A stretch of DNA of 64,000 nt from Aselliscus stoliczkanus (GCA_033961575.1 CM066732.1:112284687-112348686); one strand, 5' to 3'; positions 37,025 through 50,113 are shown, numbered from the stretch's first letter. Program-made: numbers and translations. The notes: generated by a model not told the origin, from the letters alone.

Positions 37025-40000
37025 AAACGATGTAGTATAAATATTCAGCAGAAGGTTTTCACACAAAGGTGCCTTTATGAAAGAAACGTGGTCCTACATG
37101 GTGTTTCCAATCCAAATTACACAAATAACAAATATACTTGGAACCTGGAAAACCAAAATCAAACTGTGCAAAAAACAGTGGTAAGTATTCGCAGGAAGGA
37201 ACAATATCCAAATTTACCAAAAGTACAGCTTTTGAATAAAAGATTTGAAAACACAAATAGATGCTCCCTGCAAAAAGACTTTGGCTTTTCTCTGGAGCAC
37301 TTACTAAAACATGATAAATAATGTAAAAAATAAAAATAAAAAATAACTTAAAATGATTAATTAATCTTCAACTTCACCTTTCCTAAAATTAAATGCCTCC
37401 AGTCTAAGGGCCTGGCTGCTTGGTCTGAAAGGAATTTAGTTAGCATTTATAAACTGTCAGTGTAAATATCTTTTCAAAAGACATATATGATTATTTTAAT
37501 TCAAGAAGCCAATTCAGCGTTTATAAAAGGTAACTAAATCCATCAGCATGCCCGTCCATTTTCTTTTTGCATTAATCAGACTGTACTTCATAATTTAATT
37601 CTGAGGTATACAATTCAAGTGTGTTTATATTAATAATAATTATGCACATGTTAATATAGAAGTTTACTGTATTGCAAGAGAATTAAAATAAGGAAACTTT
37701 ATTCTCAAAGAGCAGTGAAAATTATGAAGTTTCATTAGGCCTGACTGTTTCTTCCTTCCCTTGGTGGCTCCCGAGGCCAAGTAGCCCAGAGAAGCAGACT
37801 CTGGTTACCTCCGCGTCCCTAGCTAGCTCAGTGTTGGGCACTTGGCAGGTGCTCACTAATGTTTCTTTAACTGACCTGTGCTAATAATTTCAGGGTTGTA
37901 GATTTAACTCCTAGAAAGGTTTCTACATTTCACCAAGGACAAATGCAACTGCCATTGTTTAAAAAAACCTTTATGCTCATTGCAACCAGGGCTTTTACAG
38001 CCTGCTCAGTTGCCATCCAGCAGACAGGCTCAGAGAGGCGAGGGCCGCCCTGAGACCCCTGCCTAGGCCTTCCCACGGCAAACTGGCGCTCCTCTCTTAT
38101 GCCCATGCGCTGGGCCCTCTGAGGGTGCTCACATCACAGAAGGGCAGCATCTTCAAGACAAATAACAATTGCACTTCTCTGTCCCAGACGGCTCACCAGC
38201 TGTCCCATTCTCAGAGCAGCATAGGCCAGACAAACACAACCAGCAGCAGGATGGGCCTTGCTTGATGCCAAGGTGGTGAGCTGAGAGTCTTTCCTCTCCA
38301 GCAGCTGGGAACTAGGAAATGAGGCAGATTAAAAAAAGAGGTGGGGAGGTTGAGGGGAACAGACAGGAAAATCAACTGTGAATCAAATGCAGAGGCAGTG
38401 GGAGGTTTGCCTGGGCTTCTCCTTAACCACACACTCCAATATTGTGTGATATTGGCTCTCTCAATATTAGAGTTCCAGCCCCATGGAGACAAGAGGGTAC
38501 ATGTACAGTGTTTCCTTATGCAAAGGCACCTCATACATTTGTGTCTCAAGAAGTTTAAAAGACATGGCAAGCTTCCTCAGAGAGCAAATGGGTGGAAGAT
38601 TGTCTTTCTCTAGGAGGCCACATTGTCCATGTTTATCTGCATTTTGACATAGATGTTGAATTAAAAGCAAATGTTTCTATAGAAGCAACAAGCTAACTGC
38701 CCAAAACCCTGGTTACTTAATGAATCAGATCAGCCCTAAGCCATGGTTGTTTCAAATATGTAGGTTCTGCGTTAAAAAAGGGAGATTTCCAAATGAAATG
38801 TTTCATTTATGGCTAGACAAGCTATGTGGGAAGGGCTGGGCTGCCCTGTGTAAATGCTAAGTGAATGCCCGCAGGAGGTCAACAAAAGCTTTCTGAATCC
38901 GAACCAGATTCCCATCAAGCCATGCTAGATCCAGAAACATTTCCGTACCCAGGAAACCCCACTCTGCAAGCCAGGCCTCTCCTCTATCAATGAAATAAAA
39001 GTTAGGTAGAGCTAATTAATGGTGCTAAGTACCACTTAAATTACCTTTCAAGCATTCTCAATTACCTTAGAAGCAGCAATTGACAATCATTTGGTATATG
39101 AGATATGAATCAACTTTATCTAATTCATTAAAATGGCCCCCCAGAGCCCTGGCCAGACCATACTTTGATAGCCTAGTTTATGTTACTGAACTGTTTGTGC
39201 CTGAAAGTAATAGAAGTGACTTTCTTTAAATTCCCTTCTCCGTAGTCTGACTCTGTATCTTTTCGCTATACTTGATAGCATTTCCATCTTCAAGGAAAAA
39301 ACGCCTGCTCTCCGTGTAGCGGTGTAAAGTCTGACCTCTTCTCGGTGTTCTCCAGGGCAGGGCCCCTCCTTCCTTGGACTGAGTTCATAGCTCTTTGAAA
39401 TGAGGGGTCTCGTCTCCCAAGTTCAGGGCTCCCTACTGTTGCAGCAACCATCACGTCAGAATCAAACACAGCCACTTTGCTGGGAGACCCTAAAATGTCA
39501 AAAGTGTCTAATGTCAAAATCACAATACGTCAAAAATCTCCTGGGCAAATCAGGTTCTCCTGAGGGGGTGGAAAAAACAAAAACATCCGTTTTCCTGTCT
39601 GAGACTCTGAGCCTGACTGCCAGGGTTTGGGGACTGACAGAAGAAGGGGAGGCTGGGGGGTCCTGCTTAATCAAAATGTGAATTTTTTCCTTAACTGCTC
39701 CCCATTTTCATTGTAGCACGTTACACTGCCTACCAGTGGGCCTGGTATCACAGAGTGTAGAAACTCTCGGGGGTCGATTTCTCCAGGGTACAACTGCCTC
39801 TCACCCTTTACACCCCTGCACACCCTTCCCCACTCCCTCCTGTCTCCTTCAAAGTTCCAGATATTAGCTGGCTTGGAAGGTTGGGGAAGAAAAGTAGGGA
39901 TCTAATTACTCATTTTAAGCCTTTCAATACGTGCTCCTTCTCAGTTCCCCCCCAAACATGGCTTTCTTTACTTTATAAGGCTTTTCAGTGCTCAGCTGCT

Positions 40001-41229
40001 CACTGCTTTCGGCACCCTTCTACCTCCCTCACCCCCTACCCCCGCCCCCAACCCCCAAACCCTCTAAGTGTCAGCTCTGTCCAATTGACTTGGGTGGATT
40101 ACAATCAAATTCCTAGACATCTCTCCTCTGCTGTCCTCCGCTTGGAGAGCTGTAGCTTTTTTATTCCTTTGCTGTCATCTGGATGGGGTGTGGGGCAAGT
40201 AAATACATGTAGGGGGTCCATCTTGCTATGTTTAAACAGGCATCCCCAGAGTGGGTCCATTTGGTATTTGATCCTTCCCATCTCCTGTTTATCCCCCTTG
40301 CCTTTGTCAAGACCCAAAACTACTTCCATGTCCGCTCTCTTCCTCTCACAGCCTCCACTCTCACCAGGAGCCCTCCCTTACAGGTCATTCCTTTCTTTAG
40401 AAAGTGTCCTGGGGCTCTGCTCAGAGGGACAGGCCTTGCTACATTCTGGGCTCAGCTCAAGGCAGTGGCAGCTGAGGTGAGGGGGTGGGGAGGGGTGGGG
40501 AGTTGGGGGGTGAGGTGTCCAACTCCCCCAGCTGTGCTAACACAGCTCTTCAGTCCAAATATTATCATGACCATGAAGCCATACTTTGCTTTCCCACACT
40601 TTCTTCCTTCCTCCTTCCTTCCCTACCTCCCTCCTAAAATCAGTCAGTGTGAAGAAGTATCACAAAGCAATAATTAAAGAACAAAGTTTTTATGGGTGGA
40701 AAGAGCAAAACAGTCTTTATGTGTGGAACGGGCAAGACACAGTTTAGTTCCTGAGAAAGCCATCCGGAGGAAAAGATTTGAAATATCTTTTTCAGTTTTC
40801 AAACACTACACAGTAGAAAGGATGTGAGTCTGAATATTTATCCAATTTTGACACTAAATTCTTGTTCTTGCTAATTTATAAAGTCCAGGTTATTCTATTG
40901 AGTGGAATAAAGATGTATTTGGTATGAACTCTGCCTTCTCCCTTATCTTGTCCCTCCTGCAGGTGGCGTCTGGTCACGTGATGGGCGGGGATATTCAGTC
41001 CTGCTCAGACAGGGGCCTGCCTCCCTGGAGGGTGCAGGGTGTGGCTGTAGTGAGTGGCTCTCCCCATCTCATTTACAGGTCAAGGTGGGTAGGTTGTGTG
41101 AGTCCTGGGAAAACAGTTTTCATACATCTTTCTAGAGGTCTGATGTGCAACGCAGGCTAAAATCAAGGTGTCCTGCCTTCTTTTCTGGAGACTCCAGGGA
41201 GAATCTGTTTCTTTGCTCCGCTCCTGAAT
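37025..41229. other. Intergenic, about 4.2 kb with no gene supported
   Basis: Mostly unique. L2-like scrap at 37830-37880, conserved-looking stretches at 37420-37740 and 38990-39140, and a G-rich block at 40481-40510. The 199-codon frame at 39881-40480 is C/T-rich and shows no domain or signal. Confidence 0.35.
40481..40510 (+). other. G-run cluster, potential G-quadruplex
   Basis: Five successive G runs of 4-6 separated by single T/A bases or AGTT. This meets the usual G4 pattern on the plus strand. No transcript is assigned here. Confidence 0.7.
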
Positions 41230-41715
41230 TGCTTTCTTTTATTGAGGTGAAATTTATATTAACAACTAACCATTTTAAAATGTACAATTCAGTGGTATTT
41301 AGTGCATTCATAATATTATGCAAGCACAATCTCTCTCTAGTTTCATAACTGTTGTGTCAGCCCAGAACACCTCATACTTGGCAAGTAATCACTCCTCATT
41401 TCCCCCTCCCCCAGCCCCTAGCTACCATTAATCTGCTTCTGTTTCTGTGGATTTACCTATTCCAGATATTTAATATAAAATTAATCATACAACATGCGAT
41501 CTTTTCTGCCTGCCTGGCTTCTTTCACTCACGATAATAATGCTTTCGAGGTGCATCCATCTTGTAGCATGTATCAGGACTTCCTTCACTCCTTTTCATGG
41601 CTGAACAATATTCCATTGTATGTGTATATCACAAGTGTTTATCTGTCATCCCTTGATAGATATTTGGGTTGTTTCTGCCTTTTGGCTATTATAAGTAATG
41701 CTGCTGTGCCTGACT
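41230..41715 (-). repeat. L1 3' UTR and ORF2 end, minus strand
   Basis: TTTTATTGAGGTGAAATTTA, TACAATTCAGTGGTATTTAG, GAACAATATTCCATTGTATG and GGTTGTTTCTGCCTTTTGGC are the reversed L1 3'-end motifs in order. Confidence 0.9.
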
Positions 41716-41879
41716 GAAACTTAATGTCACTTTGAGGATAAATGAATTAGAATATGTAAATCATAACAACGCCTTGGAACTTATATAGTGAAAATCATAT
41801 AAGTTTTGCTTATGATACATATTATTCTTATCATTATATTACATCACATTGTTTTACTACATTTTTTTTTGTAAGCTTT

Positions 41880-43000
41880 AAAATCTGAAAGAGCAAAACA
41901 TACCCTCCACCTGACCTTATTCCTCAGCCTGATTTGATCATTCTTGGCCTTTCACTCTTCCATGAGAACTTTTGAAACAGCTTTTCCAGTTCCACAAAAA
42001 CAGAAATAATAATAATAATGGAATGATTAGAATTGCATTGAATTTATAGATGAGTTTGAATATCATTACTCTTTAACAAGACTTACCATTCATGAACATT
42101 GTGTAACTTTCCATTGAAGAAAATTTAAATTTTGTTTCAATAGGATTTTATAATTTTCTCCATGTCTTGAAGTTTTGATGAACTCCTTATGCACAATTGT
42201 TGCTATTTAAAGTGATATTGTTCAAGTTTACCAATTTCTTTGTTCCCATTGCCTCTTATATTTTATTCTTTCTTTCTGAGTTCAACATCCTGTTTCCTGA
42301 AGGTCATCCTTTAGTAATTTTTTAAAGAAAGGGCTGATTAAAGACAACTAATCAGACTGTTGGTCTTCTCTCAACAATTTGTAGATACCCCATTGTCTCC
42401 AGAGAGCTATTGTTGAGAATTCTGCTGTTGGTCCAATATTATAGTTGATCCTTTGTCAGTAATCTCTTGTTTTTTCAGTTTTTTGCTCTTTGTGTTTGCA
42501 CTGCTATCGTTTCAATGACCATATGTTAGGTTTGGGTTTATTTTTATTTATCCTGCTCTGGGCTCACTTTCATAAATTCTGGAACATATCAACCATTTTT
42601 CTATTGTCTTCTTGTAGGACTTGGATGAGAAATATGTTGGATATTCTCATTCTATCCCCTATGTTGCTTCTCTTTTATATTTTCAATCTCTTCTGCATTC
42701 CAGGAAACGTATTGAGGCCGTTCTATTTTCCAGTTCACCAATTCTTACTTCAGCTGTTTAATTTACTGTTATGGCTGTCCATGTACCTTTTGTTTCAATA
42801 TTTTTCATTTCTAAAAGATCTATTTGGCTCTTATTCAAATTTGCCTCTTTTTTTAAAAAAAATAGTATCTTGTTTTTAACCCTCTTTTAAAGTATATCTA
42901 TTTAATATTTTTATTGGATTTTTTCCCCCTAATTTCTTGGCAATCGAATCTGGCAATGACCTACCTTTTTCTGATTTGATAAATTAACCCATGCAAATTA
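41880..43000 (-). repeat. Deleted old L1, ORF1 region plus an ORF2 piece, minus strand
   Basis: The part at 42010-42190 resembles ORF2 (GAATTGCATTGAATTTATAG). The part at 42250-42900 resembles reversed ORF1/5' sequence (GAATTCTGCTGTTGGTCC, CCAGTTCACCAATTCTTACT, TCTAAAAGATCTATTTGGCT). Together with 41230-41715 this looks like one element with large internal losses. Confidence 0.65.
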
Positions 43001-43104
43001 ATCCACATAGTTAACATTAGCAATCCTTTATCCAATGCAAGGACTCTAACAAAACTTCAGATGACAGGGCTGGCCAGCAGGGGAGTCATCTGAGAGAGGC
43101 TGAT

Positions 43105-43505
43105 TGTCTTAGTCCATTTTGGCAACTATAACAAAATACCATAAACTGGGTGGCCCATAAGCAACAAACATTCACAAGAACAACAAACATACTTCTGGAG
43201 TCTGGGCAGTCCAAGGTCAAGGTTCTGACAAATTTGGCGTCTGGTGAGAGGCTGCTTCTTTATAGGCAAGATGGCACCTTCACACCGTGTCCTCACATGC
43301 TGGAAGGAGGCGCAGGGATGTTTACTATAAAAGGAATCACACAAAATGTAATCTTTGGGGTCTATTTTATAAGGGCACTAATCTCATTCACGAGGGCTCC
43401 ATCTTCATAACCTAATCGTCTCCCAAAGGCCCTGTCTTCTAATACCATCGCTTTGGGGGTTACAATTTCAACATATAAATTTTTGGGGGGAGACATTAGC
43501 ATTCA
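43105..43505 (-). repeat. MaLR-type solitary LTR (MLT1/MST), minus strand
   Basis: Left end TGTCTTAGTCCATTTTGGCA and right end CATTAGCATTCA are the reversed LTR termini. Inside are CAAAATACCATAAACTGGGT and TCTGGAGTCTGGGCAGTCCA. Confidence 0.8.
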
Positions 43506-44004
43506 GTCCCTTGTAGTGATATCTTATGGAGAGCCTCGATTGGCCTGGTATGAGCTATGGCTGCCTGGATCACATAGCCTGGATCTTCAGACAACTAAAG
43601 GGCACTGCTGAGGGTGTGCCTCGGAGGAAGAGCAGCGACCCATTTTCACAGCAGTAGCCTGGCTCCAGGCTTGGCCACTCCTCTTCAAAGGCTGTGTGGA
43701 GGCTCTCGTGGCACTCAGTTACCTGCACTCTCTACACCCAGACCTTTCTCATGTGCAAGGCCTAGCAACAATATCTCACATTTCCTCCTCTTTGTTTTCC
43801 TCTTAAAGTCTTCGTGGTTAAAAAAACAAAAACCTCATTGATTGTTTAAAATATGTATTTAATATCTATGGGGATATTGTGAGAAAAAGGAAAAACTTCA
43901 AGTAACACATCTCACACTTCAAAATAACAATGATAAAACTCACATTTAATCAATATCTGTAATATCCATAGGAATCACAAGAAGGCAGATCTGGTCCAAA
44001 GGTC
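43506..44004. other. Intergenic, no feature recognised
   Basis: No repeat or gene seen. AT content rises across this stretch. Confidence 0.35.
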
Positions 44005-44098
44005 TTTTTTTCTTTTCTTTTTAAATTAAAATGTATTGGGGTGACATCGGTTGGTAAAATTACACAGGTTTCAAGTGTACAATTCTGTAACACAAATG
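44005..44098 (-). repeat. L1 3' end, minus strand, short
   Basis: TTAAAATGTATTGGGGTGAC, GGTTTCAAGTGTACAATTCT. Confidence 0.8.
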
Positions 44099-46254
44099 AA
44101 GAAACTTAGGCTGAGAGGTAAAGGAATTTTTTTTCAGGGTCTTTTGATTTTTTAATTTACAGTACCATACAAATTCACTCTAACTTTTAGTAACAGTGAT
44201 AAAAGGGATAATTCAATATTCTTGTGAGTAGAACATAAGACTAATAGATTTGCAATAATGGGGGAAAATATTACCAAATGGGATATTTTTATTTTATATA
44301 AGTAATTACTTTAATAGGTTGGAATATTTATTGCTTTTAAAAAATTAGTGGAAAATATGGAATTGTCCAAGTACCACTCTGTTTAGTTGGCTCCCATAAC
44401 ACTCATTCAGATCAGTGTTCCATATCTGAGAGGGACATGGATGAACTGTTATATGTAGGAAAAAGCCATCAAGATTATGGGATGATTTGAAGCTATGTCT
44501 AATTAGGGATAATGTAGGTAGAAAAAGATGAGAATACGTGCTTTACCGAATGAATGGTAGGACATGAAGTCAGCCTTCAATTCTGTTACGCAGGGCTCCC
44601 ACTGGTAGGCTTCCATATACAGAGTCATTCTTACTCTGATGGCTCCAAGGATTTGGGATGGAGCTCAATGGATGGAAGCCACAGCAAAACAGATTTATGC
44701 TGAATATAAGGAATTTCCAACCATGGGCTATTATAACTCAATGAATTTAAGTACAATTAAAAGGAAGGCCCCCCAAGTGAATTATTTTCCCTCCAAAATG
44801 AGTTATAACATTAAAATTAATCCATTTGGCATAAAAATAAGCATTAGTGCTTGTGAAAGAGTTGCATTATAATTCAACATTAATTGAGTCATTAATTTTA
44901 AGTAGACTGGACAATGTATTCCTCTTCACCAGTCTGAGTCATGGGTAATAAGTCTTTATGGCCCTTATAAAAGACTGTTTTCAATAGTATCCATTCACCA
45001 TCTGGACTGTAATAATAGTCATACAAGATTTCCACTCTGTTCATTTGGGGTCAACTCAAAAGAAGCATCTTTTAGGTCTCTAAACTGTAACCATAGGAAT
45101 CTTTTATATGGACAAACAATTGTTTCCTGCAATGTATTTGTGGTAATTCGAGATCAAAATGTCAACATAGACATTTTCAGCTATTCCAAAGTCTCTCAGA
45201 AGTAAATATGATTCCCTTTATCTTGGTTTTACGAAAAAATCTACCACTTCCATAACCCAGTTACTGATGATCAAGTGACTGCAAAGTCCAGGAAATCTGT
45301 TTTGAAAAAGTTAGGAACTCTGTTAATCCCCTAATTCATGCCACCACCACCACTACTCCCTTCCCCACCGACTTTTTTTTCCCCCCACAATTTTTGTAAA
45401 TGTGAATCACCATGAATTGAATGAAGTAGGGAAAATTTCATCGGAAGTGTCAAAATAGATTAAGAATGTCTTAATAGCACTCCAGAGGGAAGAGAAATGT
45501 GCCCTGTTCAAGCATGGCTTCTTAATTTAAACCATTAAAAAGCGTTTGCTAATTTGCTGCAGCATTCTCTGGTGAAGCTAAAATGTTATAGCTTCCCTTC
45601 AAATCACAACCTTTGAACGCCTGCTCATTTGTTTGTTAACATTGTTACTCTGTAAGATGATGTACTATGCTTAAAACTACCATTTCTTCCTGGTGAGCCC
45701 CTAGCTACTTGGGAACTCCCTATGAGTGTGATTATGGTGGAAAGCCATGCATGATTCTTCTGTTCTGGCTGTGCATTAGAAATAGAAGCAAGTTTAATGT
45801 CCTATCTCCAAAGTTTGTATGTCCTAATTTTTACACCTCAAAAGCTATGTTTGCTAGTGAACTGCCACAATAATATTAGACCATATGTAAGTATTCTCTA
45901 GGGAAAATTTTTTTTTTTACACAAAGAACCAGTTGAGAAATCAAGTGTTCCTATCGGAAATGCTTGAGTCACTCACTGTTAGGTCTAGAACATAGATGAG
46001 GAGAAAAAAAAGAGATAATTTTGGGGTAAGGGACATAAGGTTCTAAAAAAATCCAAGAAACCAACACTGGCCATATTCATTCAAATTTGACACCAGTATC
46101 CTTGCTTCGAAGAAGAAAGAACAGGAAAAGGTGGAGATAAGAGAGGGAGGCTGGTAGGTGTTGGATTAGTTCAGCTCCTACCTTCCATAGGATCTTGGGT
46201 AAATCATTTAGTGTCTTGTTTCTGTCCCATCTGTAAGATTAATTATAACATAGA
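44099..46254. other. AT-rich unique sequence, possible conserved non-coding DNA
   Basis: Over 2 kb without recognised repeats. The 77-codon frame at 44639-44872 has no known domain. See findings for 44690-45010. Confidence 0.35.
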
Positions 46255-46460
46255 AGTTGATGAGCTTTTTCTGTAAAGGGTCTGATAGTATTTTAGGTTT
46301 TGACGGCCATATTGTCTCTGACACAACTACCCAACTCTGCCATTATACTGTGGGAATAGCCATGGCCAATCCAAATGAATAGGTGTGGCTGTGTTCTAAT
46401 AAAACTTTATTCACAAGAACAGATTATTTGGTCCATGGGCTGTAATTTGCCATTCACAGG
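46255..46460 (+). mobile_element. hAT-type MITE (MER3-like)
   Basis: TTTTTCTGTAAAGGGTCTGA, TAGTATTTTAGGTTTTGACG, GGTGTGGCTGTGTTCTAATA and GGGCTGTAATTTGCCATTCA in the order and length (about 206 bp) of MER3-type elements. Confidence 0.75.
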
Positions 46461-47867
46461 TATAATACCTACTTAATAAAAATAATTTAATAGTATTTAG
46501 AGGTACCATAAAAAGAAGATATAAGAAAATGATGTATAAAGAACGCTTAAATGAAAATGACAAAAGGGAAAGTGGTTTGTCTGAGAGAAAAACTGGTATT
46601 ATAACTTTTTTACAAAACCAGTAAAATTTAAAGACCAATATCTGAAATCTATTTCTGATGAAAATTACTTATGATGGAATTTAAACCATAACTGGGAAAA
46701 TTTAAGCTTTATAGTCAATCTCTGGGGAAGGCACTTGGTTGTTCTTCAAGTTAAAAACAATATTACAGAACTAAATCCTCTTTGTCAAGTGTCCACTATT
46801 ATTTTAATGGAGATCAACCTGGAGGGTTATGTTCACTTATTTCATTACAATTCTAATTATTTCCACACTAGAGGTCAATTCTAAACATCTTTCACCTATC
46901 AGGTATTTACTTAATATACAAGGGGGATAAAAATCATGACTATGTTCTTCTGTTGTTTTTTTTCCTCCAGAGTTTTCATAAATCTTTATAATGTGCTATC
47001 ATATGGCAACATTTCAGTCTCCTATATGTTGACATCAATTACTTTGAACACTTTGTCAAAATAATTGGCAGGGATACTGTAAAATGGAACATTAGCATGG
47101 TCTGAAGAGGAAAAGAAATTCTGTCCCTCATTGTCTCTCTTATAGTTTATTTTTCTAAAATTTGGGAAGCAACTTTAATAAATTGATAATTTTGAAGCTA
47201 TACAGATCTACAATTTCTTACCTGAAAACCCTGGGACCAGATGTGTTTCAGAATCAGAACCTTTCAAATTTTAGGAGAGCAGTATGTTTCATGTGCCACA
47301 TAGCATGTACACCTCCAATAAAGCCGTGGTACCCCATAATCAAATTATTAATTTTGCTACAGCCAAACTCATTTACACCAAATAGAATAAAGACCATGAA
47401 TAGCCTCATGTCAGTTCAGTTCAGAATTTACTAACAAATGTCTTTTGCCTCAAACTTATGAAAAGCCTCTGTTTTCAGAGCTATTTAAATTCTGGTAAGG
47501 GACTGTGGGTCTGTACTATGTAAAAACAGTACAAACAGCCTTTCTGAAGGCTTTTTCAACTCAAAGAGACCCACAATGTTGAGTACTTGATGACACAGCC
47601 TTGTAACTGAAGAATTTTCAGGCATGCACTCAAGAACAATAAGCCTAAATTTTTACACGATAGGCACAATTACCAAGAGATATGTGTTCCCTCTGCTTTT
47701 TCAGGGCCAACACACACGGCACAGAACCCACTTTCATCAGTATTAGGGCACTATGGTGGTGATGTTCAAGCAAAATGGCTTGTCCCTCAAGGATAGATGA
47801 TTCTGATAGGAATAATCTCCTATCCTTTAAGACTCTCTGGAAAAAAAAAAAAACCATGAAAGATTTT
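46461..47867. other. AT-rich unique sequence, no gene supported
   Basis: No repeat identified. The 90-codon frame at 47162-47434 has no domain. Confidence 0.35.
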
Positions 47868-47982
47868 GGGCCGGCCGAGTGGCGTGGTGGTTAAGCGCTG
47901 GCTTAGGAAGCCAGTGGCCCCGGTTCAGGTCCCACATATGAGGGTCAGTGACACTGCCCTCAAAAAAAAAAAAAAAAAAAAA
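47868..47982 (+). mobile_element. Short-form tRNA-derived SINE
   Basis: GGGCCGGCCGAGTGGCGTGG, a GGTTCAGGTCCC B box and ACACTGCCCTC followed at once by poly(A). The sequence immediately flanking it does not give a clean target duplication. A near repeat AAGACTCTCTGG (47828) / AAGACTCTGG (after the tail) lies about 28 bp further out on the left. Confidence 0.9.
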
Positions 47983-48084
47983 AAGACTCTGGTTTCCTCC
48001 CCAATAAAACGATGGCTCTAGCTCTGGCAGTAATTGCAACTCTGTATTTTAACTGCCACTGATATTTGTAGCTTTTCAAGAGCA

Positions 48085-48170
48085 TTAATTTTTAGTCCTG
48101 GCTGTACCTTAGAAACACATGTGGAGCATCTGTTAAAACTACAGATACAGGCAGCACCGGGTCAATACAC
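48085..48170 (+). mobile_element. MER5A-like hAT fragment
   Basis: GTACCTTAGAAACACATGTG, GAGCATCTGTTAAAACTACA, CAGATACAGG: a partial and worn copy. Confidence 0.5.
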
Positions 48171-49199
48171 TTAGAGGCCCAAAGCACCAAATAGATGACC
48201 TTGTCCTCCCCATACATAATTCAAAACAAAAACAATACTAAATCATGAAGCACATCTACGGAAATCTACTCAATCTCCCAGTAGGAGGAGGCGGGGGTTG
48301 AGACAAAAAAAGGGAGAGACAGATAAAACGGGTAGAAGCGTTCCAGACTGCCATGCAGTCTAAGTTTCCGCAAGGCTATTGAGTCTTCAAGCCCAAGTCA
48401 GCATCAGAGGAGCCCCGTGTCTCCCAGGAATGGAGCTGCCATTCTCAGACAGTGGCTGACAGAAACCATAAAAGGCATGTTCTCAATGCAAATCCAGCTA
48501 CGATTTTAAAAGTGTGCCAGCTGGGCCCGTGGTCAAATATGTTCTCTGTATTCTTCCTATACTGAAGATCTGTGCCACCCATCTCCGATGTGGTAAAGGG
48601 GCTGTGTACCCCCAGGAAAACCTTTCCCTGGCTGTCATCTTATAAAACCCTCTGTAACTACTGATCTAACTTTTCACTATTATAGGATTATAGGATAGGA
48701 AGAGGAAAAGGGAAAGGCATAAAAAGTAAAAGCAAATGTTATTTGAATATTTAACACAAACCCACAAAGTTTTCACACTTGTAAACAATGTACCAAATGT
48801 TTTATTTCTCTCAGTAGTTCATATGCAAGAAATTAATTCTCAAAGCATTTAAAAAACACAAAAGACATTACATTTTACCAATGAATTATTTCTGTCCCAG
48901 GGGGCTACATCAAATTAAAGTTATAAATATTTGAAAATTTATTTTCGAAATAACTTGAGATGATGAATTTACAGGTGTCTATAAAACTTTTCTTAGTTTC
49001 ATGTTTTGTACATGCCATCAGTACAATATAATTTTTTAAACATTTAACACAATGTCAACAGCTATGATTCATATGAAAAATATAATTAAATATCTCAAAT
49101 ACCTGATTAACTCAGTTTTAAAGACACAAAATACTAGCATACTTGCTATGAAATTCCATTTGTAATGTTTCTTTTAATAAGCTGCAATTAAACACAGAT
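48171..49199. other. Unique sequence downstream of the VPS13 gene
   Basis: No exon on either strand. In particular, no G-alpha exon (GNA14-like), which would be expected here if the gene were VPS13A. Confidence 0.4.
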
Positions 49200-49213
49200 A
49201 AAGAAATTCTGTT

Positions 49214-49675
49214 TACGGCTGGCCGAGTGGCGCATTGGTTAAGAGCTGGCTTGGGACGCCAGCGGCCCCAGTTTGGATCCCACATATGAGGGCCAGTGAC
49301 ACTGCCCTCTACAGCTAACAACAGCTCCACCTGGAGCTGGACTGTGCGAGCCCCGGCGACGGTGTAGACTGCAGCCCCTGCTGCGGTGGGCTGCCATGGG
49401 CTACTGTGAGTGGCCGGCAGCCAGTGTGAGCAGCTGGCAGCCTGTGTGAGCTGCCAATAGCCACGGTGAGCAACACGCAGAGGCGGGCGACCCATCTGCC
49501 TCATCCGGGAAGTGCGCAATGACAACACCAGCATGGGCCAGTGAAGTCACGTCCTCCGCAACTAGACTGAAGAGCAAAGGGACAGCAACACTGTCTGTTC
49601 CCCTTTTCCCGATTCCCTGACGCTGTTCCCCTCCCCCAATTCCCCAATAAAATCTTTAAAAAAAAAAAAAAAAAA
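49214..49675 (+). mobile_element. Long-form tRNA-derived SINE with target duplication
   Basis: GGCTGGCCGAGTGGCGCATT start, full tRNA-unrelated body, CCCCAATAAAATCTTT tail and poly(A). Perfect duplication AAAGAAATTCTGTT at 49200-49213 and 49676-49689. Confidence 0.92.
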
Positions 49676-50113
49676 AAAGAAATTCTGTTGAAACCTATTA
49701 GTTTTACATATGATAGTGTTCTTCGCAGAAAAAAATAATGATGTTGAAAAGGCAAAGACCATTATGTTGTATCAGAGATCAAATATTTAGGACATTAGTT
49801 ATTATATTCCTTTTTTTTGGAGTCTGCAGAAAATAATAATTAGGAAAAAATTTTGAAGCTTTAAGGCAAGTCTTAAAAAACATGAATAAAGATAGTAGAA
49901 ATATTACATGTCAACAAAAACAGAGCAAACCAAGTGAGCCCACATCTTCATTTCATCATTAATTCACGGACTTGAAATAAATGCCATGTTAAAAACCATG
50001 AGCAAATTTAAAGATTCATCCAAGGAAATTAAGTACTTTTCAGAATTTTTAAGAAGGTTTAGTAGGCAGAATATCTCTAATCAGCATAAGCGAGATCAAG
50101 AATGGACAAAAAT

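Noticed and set aside
39881..40480. 199-codon plus-strand open frame
   Set aside because: Ser/Pro/Leu-rich translation of C/T-rich DNA with no domain, splice sites or repeat-coded protein. Overlapping frames are also open, as expected by chance.
48171..50096. GNA14 last exon (expected tail-to-tail if the gene were VPS13A)
   Set aside because: No G-alpha C-terminal coding motif on the plus strand here. This absence was used against the VPS13A assignment.
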